DNA of 53,260 bases from assembly GCA_025458125.1 (NCBI GenBank), contig JALOTA010000016.1:1-53260 (forward strand). The letters are read 5' to 3'. Of this stretch, positions 27,286 through 36,458 are shown piece after piece (the first letter of the stretch is position 1; each line of letters begins with the position of its first letter). Under the pieces are notes generated by a model, which was not told the DNA's origin, made no database searches, and saw nothing but the letters and a program-made list of their open reading frames with translations. The position numbers and the translations under genes are program-made. This DNA is from Hyphomicrobium sp. Its GTDB lineage: Bacteria; Pseudomonadota; Alphaproteobacteria; Rhizobiales; Hyphomicrobiaceae.

Positions 27286-28458
27286 ATGGACGCAAGTGTG
27301 AAATCCGCAAATGGACTGACCCAGTCCGCGCGCCGCAAGAGCCTCGCGGCGGTCGTCCTTTCCTGCTTCGGTGTCGGCATTGCATTCGGATTGGGCTATG
27401 CATTGACGGCCATGACGCTCGAAGCGCGCGGTGAGCCGTCATGGGTCATCGGGTTGGCCGGTGCGGCGCCGTCGCTGGCCATTCTGGCCCTGTTGCCGGC
27501 CTTGCCCTATGCAGTCGCCCGCATCCGGCCATCCACTGCGATTATCGCGGGCTGTATCTGCTGCGCGGCGGCGTACGGGTCTCTCTACCTCACGGACAAC
27601 ACGGCCGCGTGGATCGCGTTACGCTTTCTCATGGGCGCGACAATCGCTCTCCCGTGGATCGTCGGCGAAACATGGGTCAACCACATCGCAGACGATTCCC
27701 ATCGCGCCCGGGTCATATCGTTCTACGCCGTCTCGTTCTTTTCAGGCTTCGCGCTCGGACCGGCTCTGCTGGAACACGTCGGGATCGATAGCGTGTGGGC
27801 CTACGCCGTCGGTGCGATTGGCGCATTGTTGGCCGCGGTCCCCATCTTTCTTGCTCGCGACCTTGCACCCGATCTTGCCCACGAACCCGCGACCGGTCTG
27901 ATCGGCGGCATGCGCATGGCACCGGCGGCCATGGCGGGCGGCTTTCTCGGCGGATTTCTGGAAACTTCGCACTTCGCGTTGTTGCCGAATGTCGCCATCG
28001 CCGGAGGCATGGACGAAAGTAGCGCCTTGCGGTTGCTGACCGCGCTCATCGTGGGCGGACTTGTGACGCAGTACACCTTGGGATGGATCGCCGACCTCAC
28101 ATCGCGCAAGAAGCTGCTGGTGGCGCTCGGCCTCATCTATGCCGCGCTCATCGCGGTGTTTCCCCTTGCGATTTCCAATACGGGCTTCGCCGTCGCTCTC
28201 ATTTTCATCATTGGGACCACGGTCATCGGTCTGTACATGGTCGGTCTCGCGATGCTCGGTCAGGACGTCGAGCCGAGCCAGCTGGCGACAGCCAACGCCG
28301 CATTCATCATGATGTACACGACAGGCAGCATCGCAGGACCGGTCATTTCCGGAGCCATGATGACCGACAGTCCAATTCTGGGGTTCGTCGGCGTCACCGC
28401 AATGGCGGCCCTGGTGCTATCGGGTGTGATGACCCTGTCGCGCGGTCGCACGCTCTGA
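27286..28458 (+). CDS. MFS transporter (YcaD-like)
   Basis: The 390-residue protein has twelve predicted hydrophobic helices and two loops with MFS character, including [13 protein letters not shown] near residue 267. The overall pattern resembles the YcaD group of major-facilitator exporters. The substrate is unknown. It is divergent from a TetR-family gene and is probably de-repressed by the TetR ligand, which could be the compound it exports. ATG at 27286 has only weak ribosome-site support (AAAGGCGGA upstream). Confidence 0.88.
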   Translation: MDASVKSANGLTQSARRKSLAAVVLSCFGVGIAFGLGYALTAMTLEARGEPSWVIGLAGAAPSLAILALLPALPYAVARIRPSTAIIAGCICCAAAYGSLYLTDNTAAWIALRFLMGATIALPWIVGETWVNHIADDSHRARVISFYAVSFFSGFALGPALLEHVGIDSVWAYAVGAIGALLAAVPIFLARDLAPDLAHEPATGLIGGMRMAPAAMAGGFLGGFLETSHFALLPNVAIAGGMDESSALRLLTALIVGGLVTQYTLGWIADLTSRKKLLVALGLIYAALIAVFPLAISNTGFAVALIFIIGTTVIGLYMVGLAMLGQDVEPSQLATANAAFIMMYTTGSIAGPVISGAMMTDSPILGFVGVTAMAALVLSGVMTLSRGRTL

Positions 28459-28513
28459 CGGCGACATCAAAACCGATATTGCAGCCACACCCACTCCGCG
28501 CTACGTCACCCGA

Positions 28514-29245
28514 ATGACCCTGAAAACCCGCATCATTCCCTGCCTCGACGTGAAAGACGGCCGCGTCGTCAAAGGCATCAACTTCGTCGATCTGGTCGAC
28601 GCCGGCGACCCGGTCGAGGCGGCCGCCGCCTATGACGCGGCCGGTGCCGACGAACTCTGCTTCCTGGACATCACAGCCAGTCACGAAAACCGCGATACGA
28701 TATTCCACATCGTGGAGCAGACCGCGGAGCGCTGCTTCATGCCGCTCACAGTCGGCGGCGGCGTGCGCACCGTGGAAGATATTCGCAAGCTCCTCGAAGC
28801 CGGCGCCGACAAGGTCTCGATCAATACGGCCGCCGTTTTCAATCGCCAGTTCGTCAAAGAAGCGAGTGAGAAATTCGGTGCCCAGTGCATCGTCGTCGCG
28901 ATCGATGCCAAGAAGGTGTCAGGCCCGGGCGAACCGGACCGCTGGGAAATCTTCACACACGGCGGCCGCAAGCCGACGGGCCTCGACGCCGTTCGGTATG
29001 CCGAAGAGGACCGCGACGGAACGAAAGCGGGCTTCGACTTGAGTTTGACGCGTGCCATCTCCGACGCCGTACCCGTTCCGGTGATCGCGTCCGGCGGCGT
29101 TGGAAACCTCGACCATCTGGTCGAAGGCGTCAGACAGGGCCACGCGAGCGCTGTGCTGGCAGCTTCGATTTTCCACTTCGGCACTTACACCATTGCCGAG
29201 GCCAAGAAGCACATGGCGGCCGCAGGCATCGCGGTCCGGCTTTAG
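28514..29245 (+). CDS. hisF: Imidazole glycerol phosphate synthase, cyclase subunit, with apparent 14-residue internal deletion
   Basis: HisF makes imidazole glycerol phosphate and AICAR with ammonia from HisH. The catalytic aspartates are present (D12 in IPCLDVKDG and D131 in VVAIDAKK), as are [10 protein letters not shown] and VIASGGVGN. However the protein has 243 residues, not about 257. After RYAEE it jumps directly to [10 protein letters not shown], so the usual LGAGEILLTSM stretch is absent. That is the sixth beta-strand of the TIM barrel, with a conserved glutamate. The junction is at 29008/29009, in frame. If real, the enzyme should be damaged; an assembly artefact is the alternative. 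It is separate from hisB-hisH. Confidence 0.9.
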   Translation: MTLKTRIIPCLDVKDGRVVKGINFVDLVDAGDPVEAAAAYDAAGADELCFLDITASHENRDTIFHIVEQTAERCFMPLTVGGGVRTVEDIRKLLEAGADKVSINTAAVFNRQFVKEASEKFGAQCIVVAIDAKKVSGPGEPDRWEIFTHGGRKPTGLDAVRYAEEDRDGTKAGFDLSLTRAISDAVPVPVIASGGVGNLDHLVEGVRQGHASAVLAASIFHFGTYTIAEAKKHMAAAGIAVRL

Positions 29246-29256
29246 AGCGCACCGCT

Positions 29257-29997
29257 TCAGATCCGCTTGTCCTTTGAGAAGCAGAGATCCGCGAGCACGC
29301 AATTCTCGCAGAGAGGCTTCACGGCCTTGCAGGTGTATCGTCCATGCAGGATCAGCCAGTGATGCGCGTGCAGTAGAAACTCCTTCGGCACAATCTTGAG
29401 AAGATCCCCTTCCACCGCGTCGGGTGAATTGCCTTTAGAGAGCCATAGGCGGTGGGATAACCGGAAGACGTGCGTGTCCACGGCGATGGTCGGCTCACCG
29501 AATGCCATGTTGAGCACGACATTGGCTGTCTTGCGCCCGACCCCCGGGAGCGATTGCAGGATCTCCCTGTCCGCAGGGACGCTGCCGCCATATACCTCCA
29601 CCAGCCTTTGCGAAAGAAGAATCACATTCTTGGCCTTGGTTCGGTAGAGACCGATTGTCTTGACCAGCTCGCGCACTCTGTCTTCGCCAAGCGAAAGCAT
29701 TTTTTCCGGTGTATCGGCGATCGCGAACAGCTTGCGCGTCGCCTTGTTCACACCGGCATCCGTCGCCTGCGCCGACAGCACCACGGCTACCAGCAGCGTA
29801 AATGGGTTGGTATGCTCCAGTTCGCCTTTAGGCTCTGGATTGACGCTGTGAAGCCGCCTGAAGATCTCCTCGACCTCTTCCCGCGTACGCTTCCTTTGGC
29901 GCGGTCGCGCGAGCGCTTTGATCGCAACGGTAGGTGTAGAGACCGCCCGGCGGGCAGGCGGAGCCGGTTTCCTTTTTTTCGCGGGCGGGGTTTTCAT
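29257..29997 (-). CDS. nth: Endonuclease III
   Basis: The 246-residue base-excision DNA glycosylase/AP lyase has the helix-hairpin-helix LPGVGRKTANVVL with its catalytic lysine, the aspartate in VDTHVFRLS, and a four-cysteine 4Fe-4S site (C-x6-C-x2-C-x5-C) at the C-terminus. The N-terminal 40 residues are Lys/Pro/Arg-rich. ATG at 29997 is used; the open frame upstream is antisense to DUF2244. It is divergent from DUF2244 (30 bases apart) and convergent with hisF. Confidence 0.95.
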   Translation of the reverse strand: MKTPPAKKRKPAPPARRAVSTPTVAIKALARPRQRKRTREEVEEIFRRLHSVNPEPKGELEHTNPFTLLVAVVLSAQATDAGVNKATRKLFAIADTPEKMLSLGEDRVRELVKTIGLYRTKAKNVILLSQRLVEVYGGSVPADREILQSLPGVGRKTANVVLNMAFGEPTIAVDTHVFRLSHRLWLSKGNSPDAVEGDLLKIVPKEFLLHAHHWLILHGRYTCKAVKPLCENCVLADLCFSKDKRI

Positions 29998-30027
29998 GCG
30001 ATTTGACCTGGAGCAAACTATCGGACC

Positions 30028-30531
30028 ATGACGGAAGATCTGCCGCCAGTTCAAGAGGCCCGAACGTTTCGAGCCATCCTGCACCCTCACCGGTCGCTTT
30101 CGCGGACCGGATTTATGATCCTGCTCGCGTTTATTGGGGGCCTGAGCCTTGCGACGTCCATCGCGTTTTTCGTGATTGGCGCGTGGCCGGTTCTGGGCTT
30201 CTACGGGCTCGACATCCTCGCTCTCTACATCGCCTTCAAGCTGAACTACCGGGCCGGAAAGGCTTATGAGCTGGTCGAACTCTCCCCGGAGGTTCTGAAG
30301 ATCACCCGGGTTCAGCCATCGGGCCGGTCCTCCAGCTTCGATTTCAATCCCTACTGGGTTCGCGTCCTGCTCAACGAATGGCCCGACGGCAGCGCCGACC
30401 TGAAGCTGGCACTGCACGGAAGAGAATTTGAGATTGCCCGCTTCTTGAACGCCGAGGAAAAGCGGGATTTTGCCCAGGCATTGCGAGACGCGCTTACAAA
30501 CGCAAGAAGCGCGCACCCGGCTCCCGCCTGA
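30028..30531 (+). CDS. DUF2244 membrane protein
   Basis: The 167-residue protein has the DUF2244 pattern: an N-terminal FRAILHPHRSLSRTGF, two hydrophobic helices (about 30-50 and 53-70), and a cytosolic beta-rich part with VRVLLNEWPDGSADLKLALHG. Function is unknown; the family is common in alphaproteobacteria and the gene often lies next to nth, as here. It is divergent from nth and convergent with a small hypothetical gene, whose stop begins at the next base. Confidence 0.88.
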   Translation: MTEDLPPVQEARTFRAILHPHRSLSRTGFMILLAFIGGLSLATSIAFFVIGAWPVLGFYGLDILALYIAFKLNYRAGKAYELVELSPEVLKITRVQPSGRSSSFDFNPYWVRVLLNEWPDGSADLKLALHGREFEIARFLNAEEKRDFAQALRDALTNARSAHPAPA

Positions 30532-30741
30532 TCAGTCGTCGAGCATGGCAAGCGCGGCGCGGCGCTCGTTCGGCTTGATCTTCAGAAACTGCGAGCGAGC
30601 TGCTTTGATGTCTTTTTCAGCCCCGCTGTCAGCTGCCTTCTGTAAGGCCACCGTTGCCGGGTGGGAAGTTCCACAGATGAAAGCGAGAGCGCGCGCCAGA
30701 CGGCCCATCATGGCTGCGTCGATCTTCGGCTCATCGGTCAC
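30532..30741 (-). CDS. Small conserved hypothetical protein
   Basis: The 69-residue protein starts at GTG (30741) and is helical and charged, ending in LKIKPNERRAALAMLDD. I do not recognise a family. It overlaps the gloA stop by 4 bases (GTGA), so it is translated with gloA, which supports it as a real gene. No cysteines are placed to suggest a metal site. Confidence 0.65.
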   Translation of the reverse strand: MTDEPKIDAAMMGRLARALAFICGTSHPATVALQKAADSGAEKDIKAARSQFLKIKPNERRAALAMLDD

Positions 30742-31133
30742 TTGAAGCGCCCGCGGCGCTGCAGAACCTCGATCTTGTACCCGTCGGGATCCTCGATGAA
30801 GAAAAAACGTCCGAACGGCTGGCCGTCGTGTGTCATCTCCTTGATGTCCTTCGGCTGGTATCCAGCCGCACGAATGCGCTGATGTTCGGCATCAAGGTCG
30901 TCCACGACGAAGGCGACATGGCCGTAGCCGTTGCCCAGATCGTAGGGCTCAGCCCGCCCTTTGTTGACGGTCAGCTCGACCTCGAAATCGTTTTCAGGAT
31001 TGCTCATGTAGGTCAATGAGAAGTCCGGCCACTCGCGCCGTTCGGCCACGCTCAGACCAAAGCACTTGGAGTAAAAATCAACCGATCGGGCTTCATCGAG
31101 AACCCGCACCATCATATGAGCAGCCTTGGCCAT
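30738..31133 (-). CDS. gloA: Lactoylglutathione lyase / VOC-family protein
   Basis: The 131-residue glyoxalase/VOC-fold protein isomerises the methylglyoxal-glutathione hemithioacetal to S-lactoylglutathione. All four expected metal ligands are visible: His in KAAHMMVRV, Glu in FEVELTV, His in GYGHVAFVV and Glu in GYKIEVLQ. This fits glyoxalase I better than other VOC enzymes, though substrate is inferred. It lies between leuD and a small hypothetical gene on the minus strand. Glyoxalase II (gloB) is at 4.5 kb. Confidence 0.88.
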   Translation of the reverse strand: MAKAAHMMVRVLDEARSVDFYSKCFGLSVAERREWPDFSLTYMSNPENDFEVELTVNKGRAEPYDLGNGYGHVAFVVDDLDAEHQRIRAAGYQPKDIKEMTHDGQPFGRFFFIEDPDGYKIEVLQRRGRFK

Positions 31134-31145
31134 CTTCGCTCTCCG

Positions 31146-31757
31146 TCACAGCCACGGACGCAGCGCGGCCGTTTCCTTCTCAAACTTCGAGATCGCGTCC
31201 TGCTTCTGCAGTGTCAGCCCCACGGCATCGAGCCCGTTGAGAAGGCAGTGCTTGCGGAAGGGATCAATGTCGAACTTGATCACACCGCCATCTGGGCCAC
31301 GGATTTCCTGCGCCTCGAGGTCGATCGTGAGCGTCGCATTCGAGCCGCGCTGCGCATCGTCCATCAGCTTGTCGACGTCGGCCTGCGGCAGCTTGATAGG
31401 CAGAATGCCGTTCTGGAAACAATTGTTGTAGAAGATATCGGCAAAGTCGGGGGCGATGACGCATCGGATCCCGAAATCCAGAAGCGCCCACGGGGCATGC
31501 TCGCGCGAAGACCCGCAACCGAAGTTCTCGCCGGTGACCAGAATTTCGGCCTTACGATAGGCCGGCTTGTTGAGCACGAAGCCGTCGATTTCCTTGCCTG
31601 TCGCGGGATCGTACCGCATCTCGAAGAACAGCGACTTTCCCAACCCTGTGCGTTTGATCGTTTTCAGAAACTGCTTTGGAATGATCATGTCGGTATCGAC
31701 GTTGCGCAACGGCAGCGGCGCGGCAACACCGGTCAGCTTGACGAATTTATCCATCAC
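31146..31757 (-). CDS. leuD: 3-isopropylmalate dehydratase, small subunit
   Basis: The 203-residue swivel-domain subunit joins LeuC to isomerise 2- to 3-isopropylmalate in leucine synthesis. Seen: [15 protein letters not shown] near residues 20-34, [16 protein letters not shown] near 77-92, and [17 protein letters not shown]. Length is normal. leuC lies about 9 kb away on the other strand, so the two subunits are split, as in many alphaproteobacteria. Confidence 0.95.
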   Translation of the reverse strand: MMDKFVKLTGVAAPLPLRNVDTDMIIPKQFLKTIKRTGLGKSLFFEMRYDPATGKEIDGFVLNKPAYRKAEILVTGENFGCGSSREHAPWALLDFGIRCVIAPDFADIFYNNCFQNGILPIKLPQADVDKLMDDAQRGSNATLTIDLEAQEIRGPDGGVIKFDIDPFRKHCLLNGLDAVGLTLQKQDAISKFEKETAALRPWL

Positions 31758-31783
31758 GTCCTCTCGTAGAGGGCGACGCTGGA

Positions 31784-32227
31784 TTACGCCCTCAATGCAT
31801 CGGCCAAGGCCCTGAAGTAGCCCTCTGCGGCCGTCAGCCTGTCGGCGGCGGCATGGTGTTGGCTCGCTTGGGGCAGCGCAGGACGAACCAGCTCGGTATC
31901 GGTTGGCCGAAGCTGTTCGAGCCGCCTTTTAACGCCAGCGAGCTTGCGCCCGTCAAGATGGCGATGCAGCACGCCGACGATCGTCTCGAGGTACCCCGAA
32001 ATACGGCCGAACTCCCGGACGAGCGCACTCCTGGACGCCGCATGACCGGGGTCCGCCTCCAACCTATGATGTGCCTCGGCGGCCCGGCAGAGCGTTGCCG
32101 CGATCTCTTCGGCGTACCGGGCGACCTTCTCCCGGCGCACGCCATCGAGCTTCATCAGTTGCCCCACCCACCTGTGCAGCAGTTCGGCCAGCGCCAGGAT
32201 GCGTTTTGAATAATCCGGAACTCGCAT
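31784..32227 (-). CDS. Hypothetical helical protein
   Basis: The 147-residue protein has no signal peptide and no membrane helix, and reads as Ala/Arg/Leu-rich helices rich in histidine (for example [14 protein letters not shown] and [15 protein letters not shown]). I do not recognise a family. It starts at the ATG at 32227 and ends 26 bases before the leuD start, on the same strand. It may be a real helical protein of unknown function; the chance of a spurious frame is not negligible given the high GC. Confidence 0.5.
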   Translation of the reverse strand: MRVPDYSKRILALAELLHRWVGQLMKLDGVRREKVARYAEEIAATLCRAAEAHHRLEADPGHAASRSALVREFGRISGYLETIVGVLHRHLDGRKLAGVKRRLEQLRPTDTELVRPALPQASQHHAAADRLTAAEGYFRALADALRA

Positions 32228-32303
32228 CGAATGCCTCGCTTCAATCCGGCATCAACCGGCCTGCGAGACAGTCTAGAAGTACGGCAATCGGCGGGGATAA
32301 GCT

Positions 32304-32819
32304 CTAGCGAATGGAGGGGTCCGCGTAGCACTTGCGCATGTATTCACACCGGTGCGAGCCGGAGAGGTGCATGCTTGACCCCTTCGCAGGGGAAATGAAC
32401 GTGCAGATCTCTTCCAGACCCTGTTCCGTCAGCCAGCCCTGTCGACGGCCGCGCTGAACCGCAAAGCAATCCGCGGTCTGTTCGTCGGGACCTCGAAACT
32501 GATGTCCGCACTCGTGGGCATAGATCCAAAGCTTGACCGGAGTCGACACCTTGTCGACGAGCTTCGGGTTTAAAATGAGAAATCCCGGATAGGCAGCACC
32601 GTAGTCGTCAAGGTTCTTATCGATCACCGTCGGCCGCTGGCCGCAAATCTGACGTCTACCGTCGAGTTTCAATTCGCCGGGCTGCAGGATGGTCGCGTCG
32701 CCCACATGCTCCGCGTATTCCTCGACCGTCGGAACTGCGTCGTCTGCAAAGGTGCCTCCCGCCAGCACCAGCAAGGCACCAGCAACCGACACCATCCGGC
32801 TGCAAAATCTCGTCAACAT
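32304..32819 (-). CDS. Putative periplasmic HExxH metallopeptidase
   Basis: The protein has 171 residues from the ATG at 32819; a signal peptide (MLTRFCSRMVSVAGALLVLA) precedes the mature part. The likely zinc site is AHECGHQF, an HExxH motif, followed by a TADCFAVQRGRRQGWL segment reminiscent of the third-ligand region of M48-like enzymes. Six to seven cysteines suggest disulphides in the periplasm. I do not recognise a named family. It lies near an unrelated cytosolic HExxH gene on the same strand. Confidence 0.65.
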   Translation of the reverse strand: MLTRFCSRMVSVAGALLVLAGGTFADDAVPTVEEYAEHVGDATILQPGELKLDGRRQICGQRPTVIDKNLDDYGAAYPGFLILNPKLVDKVSTPVKLWIYAHECGHQFRGPDEQTADCFAVQRGRRQGWLTEQGLEEICTFISPAKGSSMHLSGSHRCEYMRKCYADPSIR

Positions 32820-32951
32820 TGCGCGATCCAGAAGCCCCCGTGCGGCGCAGTCGCCACCATATAAGCCAACATCGCTGACGGACTTGCGTCGCGCAACCCC
32901 CAGCCAATTATCTAAGGCAGGCCGGTGCGGCAGCGACACGAAGCACACCTG

Positions 32952-33368
32952 TCAGCCGGAGGCCTCCTGCTCGATCTCTTCCATGTCCTCGTCAGAAAAG
33001 CCGAAATGATGGCCAATTTCGTGCACGAGCACATGCGTGATGAGATCCCCGAGCGTTTCCCCCTCCTCGGCCCAGTAATCGAGTATGGCGCGGCGGTATA
33101 AAAATACCATGTCCGGCTCACGCGGGGTGTCCGAAACGCTTTTCTGATCAAGGCTGACGCCCTGGTACAGCCCCATGAGTTCAAAGGGGCTTTCGATGCC
33201 GAGCGCATCGAGAACCTCGTCCAGCGCAAAATCCTCGCAGCGAATGACCAGATCGCCGCACATGCGCCGGAAATCAGCAGGCAGCCGGTTCCACGCCTGA
33301 GACGCCAGGACCTCGAAATCCACGAGAGTCGGGGCGGTCATTGGTCCCCAGTCGAGATCGTCGGCCAT
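32952..33368 (-). CDS. Zincin-like metallopeptidase (DUF1025 type)
   Basis: The protein has 138 residues from the ATG at 33368. The C-terminal THVLVHEIGHHFGFSDEDME is the hallmark of the DUF1025 zincin-like family (HExxHxxxFxxD), preceded by PDMVFLYRRAILDYW. Members are small soluble predicted metallopeptidases. Activity is inferred from the motif only. Earlier methionine codons in the frame reach back to 33458 but lack family resemblance. The gene diverges from the alpha/beta hydrolase. Confidence 0.87.
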   Translation of the reverse strand: MADDLDWGPMTAPTLVDFEVLASQAWNRLPADFRRMCGDLVIRCEDFALDEVLDALGIESPFELMGLYQGVSLDQKSVSDTPREPDMVFLYRRAILDYWAEEGETLGDLITHVLVHEIGHHFGFSDEDMEEIEQEASG

Positions 33369-33590
33369 ATCCCGCCCCATGAAATCAATTGACCCAGCCC
33401 ATCCGCAGCATGCGGACAACCGGGGCAGCGCCGTAGCACCCTGCCCGTCCGGCAACAAGCGGAAGCTGCCCTTTCACCTGCGACCGCCGGAAGACCTGCG
33501 ACGGCGCGCCCACTCAACCGCTCTTCCGCAATGCTATTCTACTACCTACAAGACGGGGAGCCGGACTGCACAAGGAGCCGTTTCTGCGTC

Positions 33591-34553
33591 ATGCTGCACA
33601 TAGTTGATGTATCCATTCCGTCGGAACGGCCGGCAGTGTTGTCTCGAAAGCGTATCATCGGCACGTCCCCGGGGCCTCGGGTTTGGGCATCCGCCGAAGT
33701 GCCCGACCTGTCCGAATTGAGCCGGCGTTCGCCGCAGCGGGCAGGCGATCTGGCTTTTCGCTATTTCTGCGAACCGCATCGGTCGGAGCGGCGCGAGGCC
33801 GGACACACGTTTCTCGTCCGCCGGGCGCGCCGCTTCCTTCGCGATGCGCGCCAGCTAGCGGTTCCCTCTCCTCACGGCGACATTCCCGTCTACGTCTTCG
33901 AACCCGAGACCAAGCCGACGGCGACCATTCTCGTTGCGCACGGCTGGACGTCGGAAGCCTCGTTCATGACGCTCTTCGGCGAGCGGTTGAGGCACATGGG
34001 AGCCCGCGCGGTACTGCTCGACGCGCCGGCGCACGGCAAATGCAAACGCACGCGCGCCAGCCTCGTCGATTACACGGAGGCCGTGCTGCGGGTGGCCGAC
34101 GCCTATCAGCCCGACTATGCCCTGGCTCATTCCATGGGATGTTTCGCCGTCCTCCATGCGGGCGGCGGTGGGCCTCCGTTCCGACGGAAGTACGACTTCA
34201 AACGCTATGTGCTGATCGGGCCCCCGAACGAGTTCGGGGTCATTACCCGCGAGTTCGCCGATGCACGTCACATGACGGCAGCGGCCCGCGTGCCGTTTGA
34301 ACGCCATCTGGAACGCGTGGCTCACCGAAGCCTGGCCAAGTTCACGGCTTCACATCTGTTGCAATCCGCTGACCGCCCGGCCCTGCTGTTGCACTCAAGA
34401 GACGACCACGAAGTGCCGATTCGCCACGCCCAGGAAATCGCCGCAACGTGCCCAACCGCGCACTTGCATGCCTTCGATGGCATGGGTCACCGGAAAATCC
34501 TTTCCTCTCCGCAAGTTGTTCGGGCCGCGATCTCCTTCCTGCTGAAAAGCTGA
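33591..34553 (+). CDS. Alpha/beta hydrolase
   Basis: The protein has about 320 residues from the ATG at 33591. An AAGGAG lies upstream at slightly long spacing, and an in-frame start at 33531 is also possible. Seen: oxyanion HGWTSEASF near residue 127, nucleophile elbow AHSMG, acid in HSRDDHEVP and histidine in GMGHRKIL, so the triad is complete. The N-terminal 80 residues carry an Arg-rich segment not typical of esterases. The substrate is unknown. It precedes trxB by 117 bases, which hold no gene. Confidence 0.85.
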   Translation: MLHIVDVSIPSERPAVLSRKRIIGTSPGPRVWASAEVPDLSELSRRSPQRAGDLAFRYFCEPHRSERREAGHTFLVRRARRFLRDARQLAVPSPHGDIPVYVFEPETKPTATILVAHGWTSEASFMTLFGERLRHMGARAVLLDAPAHGKCKRTRASLVDYTEAVLRVADAYQPDYALAHSMGCFAVLHAGGGGPPFRRKYDFKRYVLIGPPNEFGVITREFADARHMTAAARVPFERHLERVAHRSLAKFTASHLLQSADRPALLLHSRDDHEVPIRHAQEIAATCPTAHLHAFDGMGHRKILSSPQVVRAAISFLLKS

Positions 34554-34598
34554 GCCTGAGACGGGGGCTCGCGAATCCTGCTCCGGAGCGCTATATGA

Positions 34599-35636
<1,038 letters not shown>

Positions 35637-35667
35637 AGCCCCCGCGCATAGTCGACCCTGAATAGAT

Positions 35668-35696
35668 ATCGGCCCGGCCATAAAAGCCGGGCCGAT
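35668..35696. terminator. Hairpin between trxB and the convergent PepSY gene
   Basis: ATCGGCCCGGC (35668-35678) pairs perfectly with GCCGGGCCGAT (35686-35696) around CATAAAA. It is in the convergent gap, with a GTTTCTG on the plus side, so it probably ends trxB transcripts and perhaps those of the PepSY gene. Confidence 0.7.
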
Positions 35697-35720
35697 CGCG
35701 TTTCTGATGGATCGCCGGCC

Positions 35721-35999
35721 TCAGTCGTCGTAGCCGCGCAAGATCTCGCCCGTCGCCGGATGCACATGGAGTTCGGCACGGACGCCGTCCTTGTCGATCA
35801 CGTCGACTTCATAGGCTCCATCGTCCGTCTCAATCTCCCGGACCGTATAGCCGGCAGACACAAGACCATCCTTGATTTCAGCGGCCGATTTCCATTCGGC
35901 GGCGGGAACGTTGAGCCGGTCGCTATCGGCGAAAGCCATGCTCGCGGCGGTGAGTCCGAGAGCGGCGAAAATGGCGGTGGCAAAAGCGGTAGTACGCAT
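35721..35999 (-). CDS. Periplasmic PepSY-domain protein
   Basis: The 92-residue protein has a signal peptide (MRTTAFATAIFAALGLTAAS, cut near FADSD) and one PepSY domain (about 32-90: WKSAAEIKDGLVSAGYTVRE, then YEVDVIDKDGVRAELHVHP). PepSY domains often inhibit proteases or modulate sensor kinases in the periplasm. It is divergent from a second PepSY gene that leads a two-component operon, and a direct repeat lies in the shared gap. ATG at 35999 is chosen because it starts the signal peptide. Confidence 0.85.
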   Translation of the reverse strand: MRTTAFATAIFAALGLTAASMAFADSDRLNVPAAEWKSAAEIKDGLVSAGYTVREIETDDGAYEVDVIDKDGVRAELHVHPATGEILRGYDD

Positions 36000-36087
36000 C
36001 GGAGTTGTCCTATGATCAGCCGCTGGCGGAGTGGCCAGCACGGGATAACAGTGTCACAGCCTCGCTGATGATCGCCTGATCGTGGTT

Positions 36088-36105
36088 GTCAGCCGGCTGT
36101 CAGCC
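36088..36105. promoter_or_regulatory. Tandem GTCAGCC repeats, probable response-regulator site
   Basis: GTCAGCC occurs at 36088-36094 and 36099-36105, an 11-base period (one helical turn), which is the spacing of PhoP/OmpR-type binding sites. It lies in the 129-base gap between the two PepSY genes, just before the two-component operon, so autoregulation by the adjacent response regulator is likely. Confidence 0.6.
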
Positions 36106-36128
36106 TCTTGACGCCAAATTCTTTCGCT

Positions 36129-36458
36129 ATGCGCCAGATCGGAAAAAGCATCTGTGCTATCCTCACCGTCCTCGCGGCTGGTATGACGCCCGACCTACGC
36201 GCTCGTGCAGGTGACGAAATCGATATCGGCCACGATGCCGCTCGCAAGCTCGTCGAAAGCGGCCGTATCCGCCCGCTGGACGCCATCGTCGGAACGGTAG
36301 GCGAGCGGGTGCCGGGCAAGCTCATCGAAACGAAGCTCGAGAAGGAACACGGCCAAATCGTCTACGAGCTGAAAATCCTACGTCCGGACGGACGCGTGCA
36401 GGAAGTCGAAGTCGATGCAGCGGAAGGTAAGATTCTGAAGATAGAAGACGACGACTGA
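36129..36458 (+). CDS. PepSY-domain periplasmic protein leading a two-component operon
   Basis: The 109-residue protein has a signal peptide (IGKSICAILTVLAAGM) and a PepSY domain (about 60-107: LETKLEKEHGQIVYELKILR type, ending in AAEGKILKIEDDD). Its stop overlaps the response-regulator start (TGATG at 36456-36460). Small periplasmic proteins encoded with PhoPQ-like pairs can regulate the sensor. FeuN of the rhizobial FeuPQ system is a possible analogue, but equivalence is not shown. The ATG at 36129 is chosen over a TTG at 36108. Confidence 0.82.
   Translation: MRQIGKSICAILTVLAAGMTPDLRARAGDEIDIGHDAARKLVESGRIRPLDAIVGTVGERVPGKLIETKLEKEHGQIVYELKILRPDGRVQEVEVDAAEGKILKIEDDD

Noticed and set aside
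29998-30516. The nth open frame continues 173 codons upstream.
   Set aside because: That part is antisense to DUF2244; MKTPPAKKR at 29997 is a sound start.
31116-31769. A 217-codon plus-strand frame over leuD.
   Set aside because: It is antisense to leuD, whose conserved motifs are complete.
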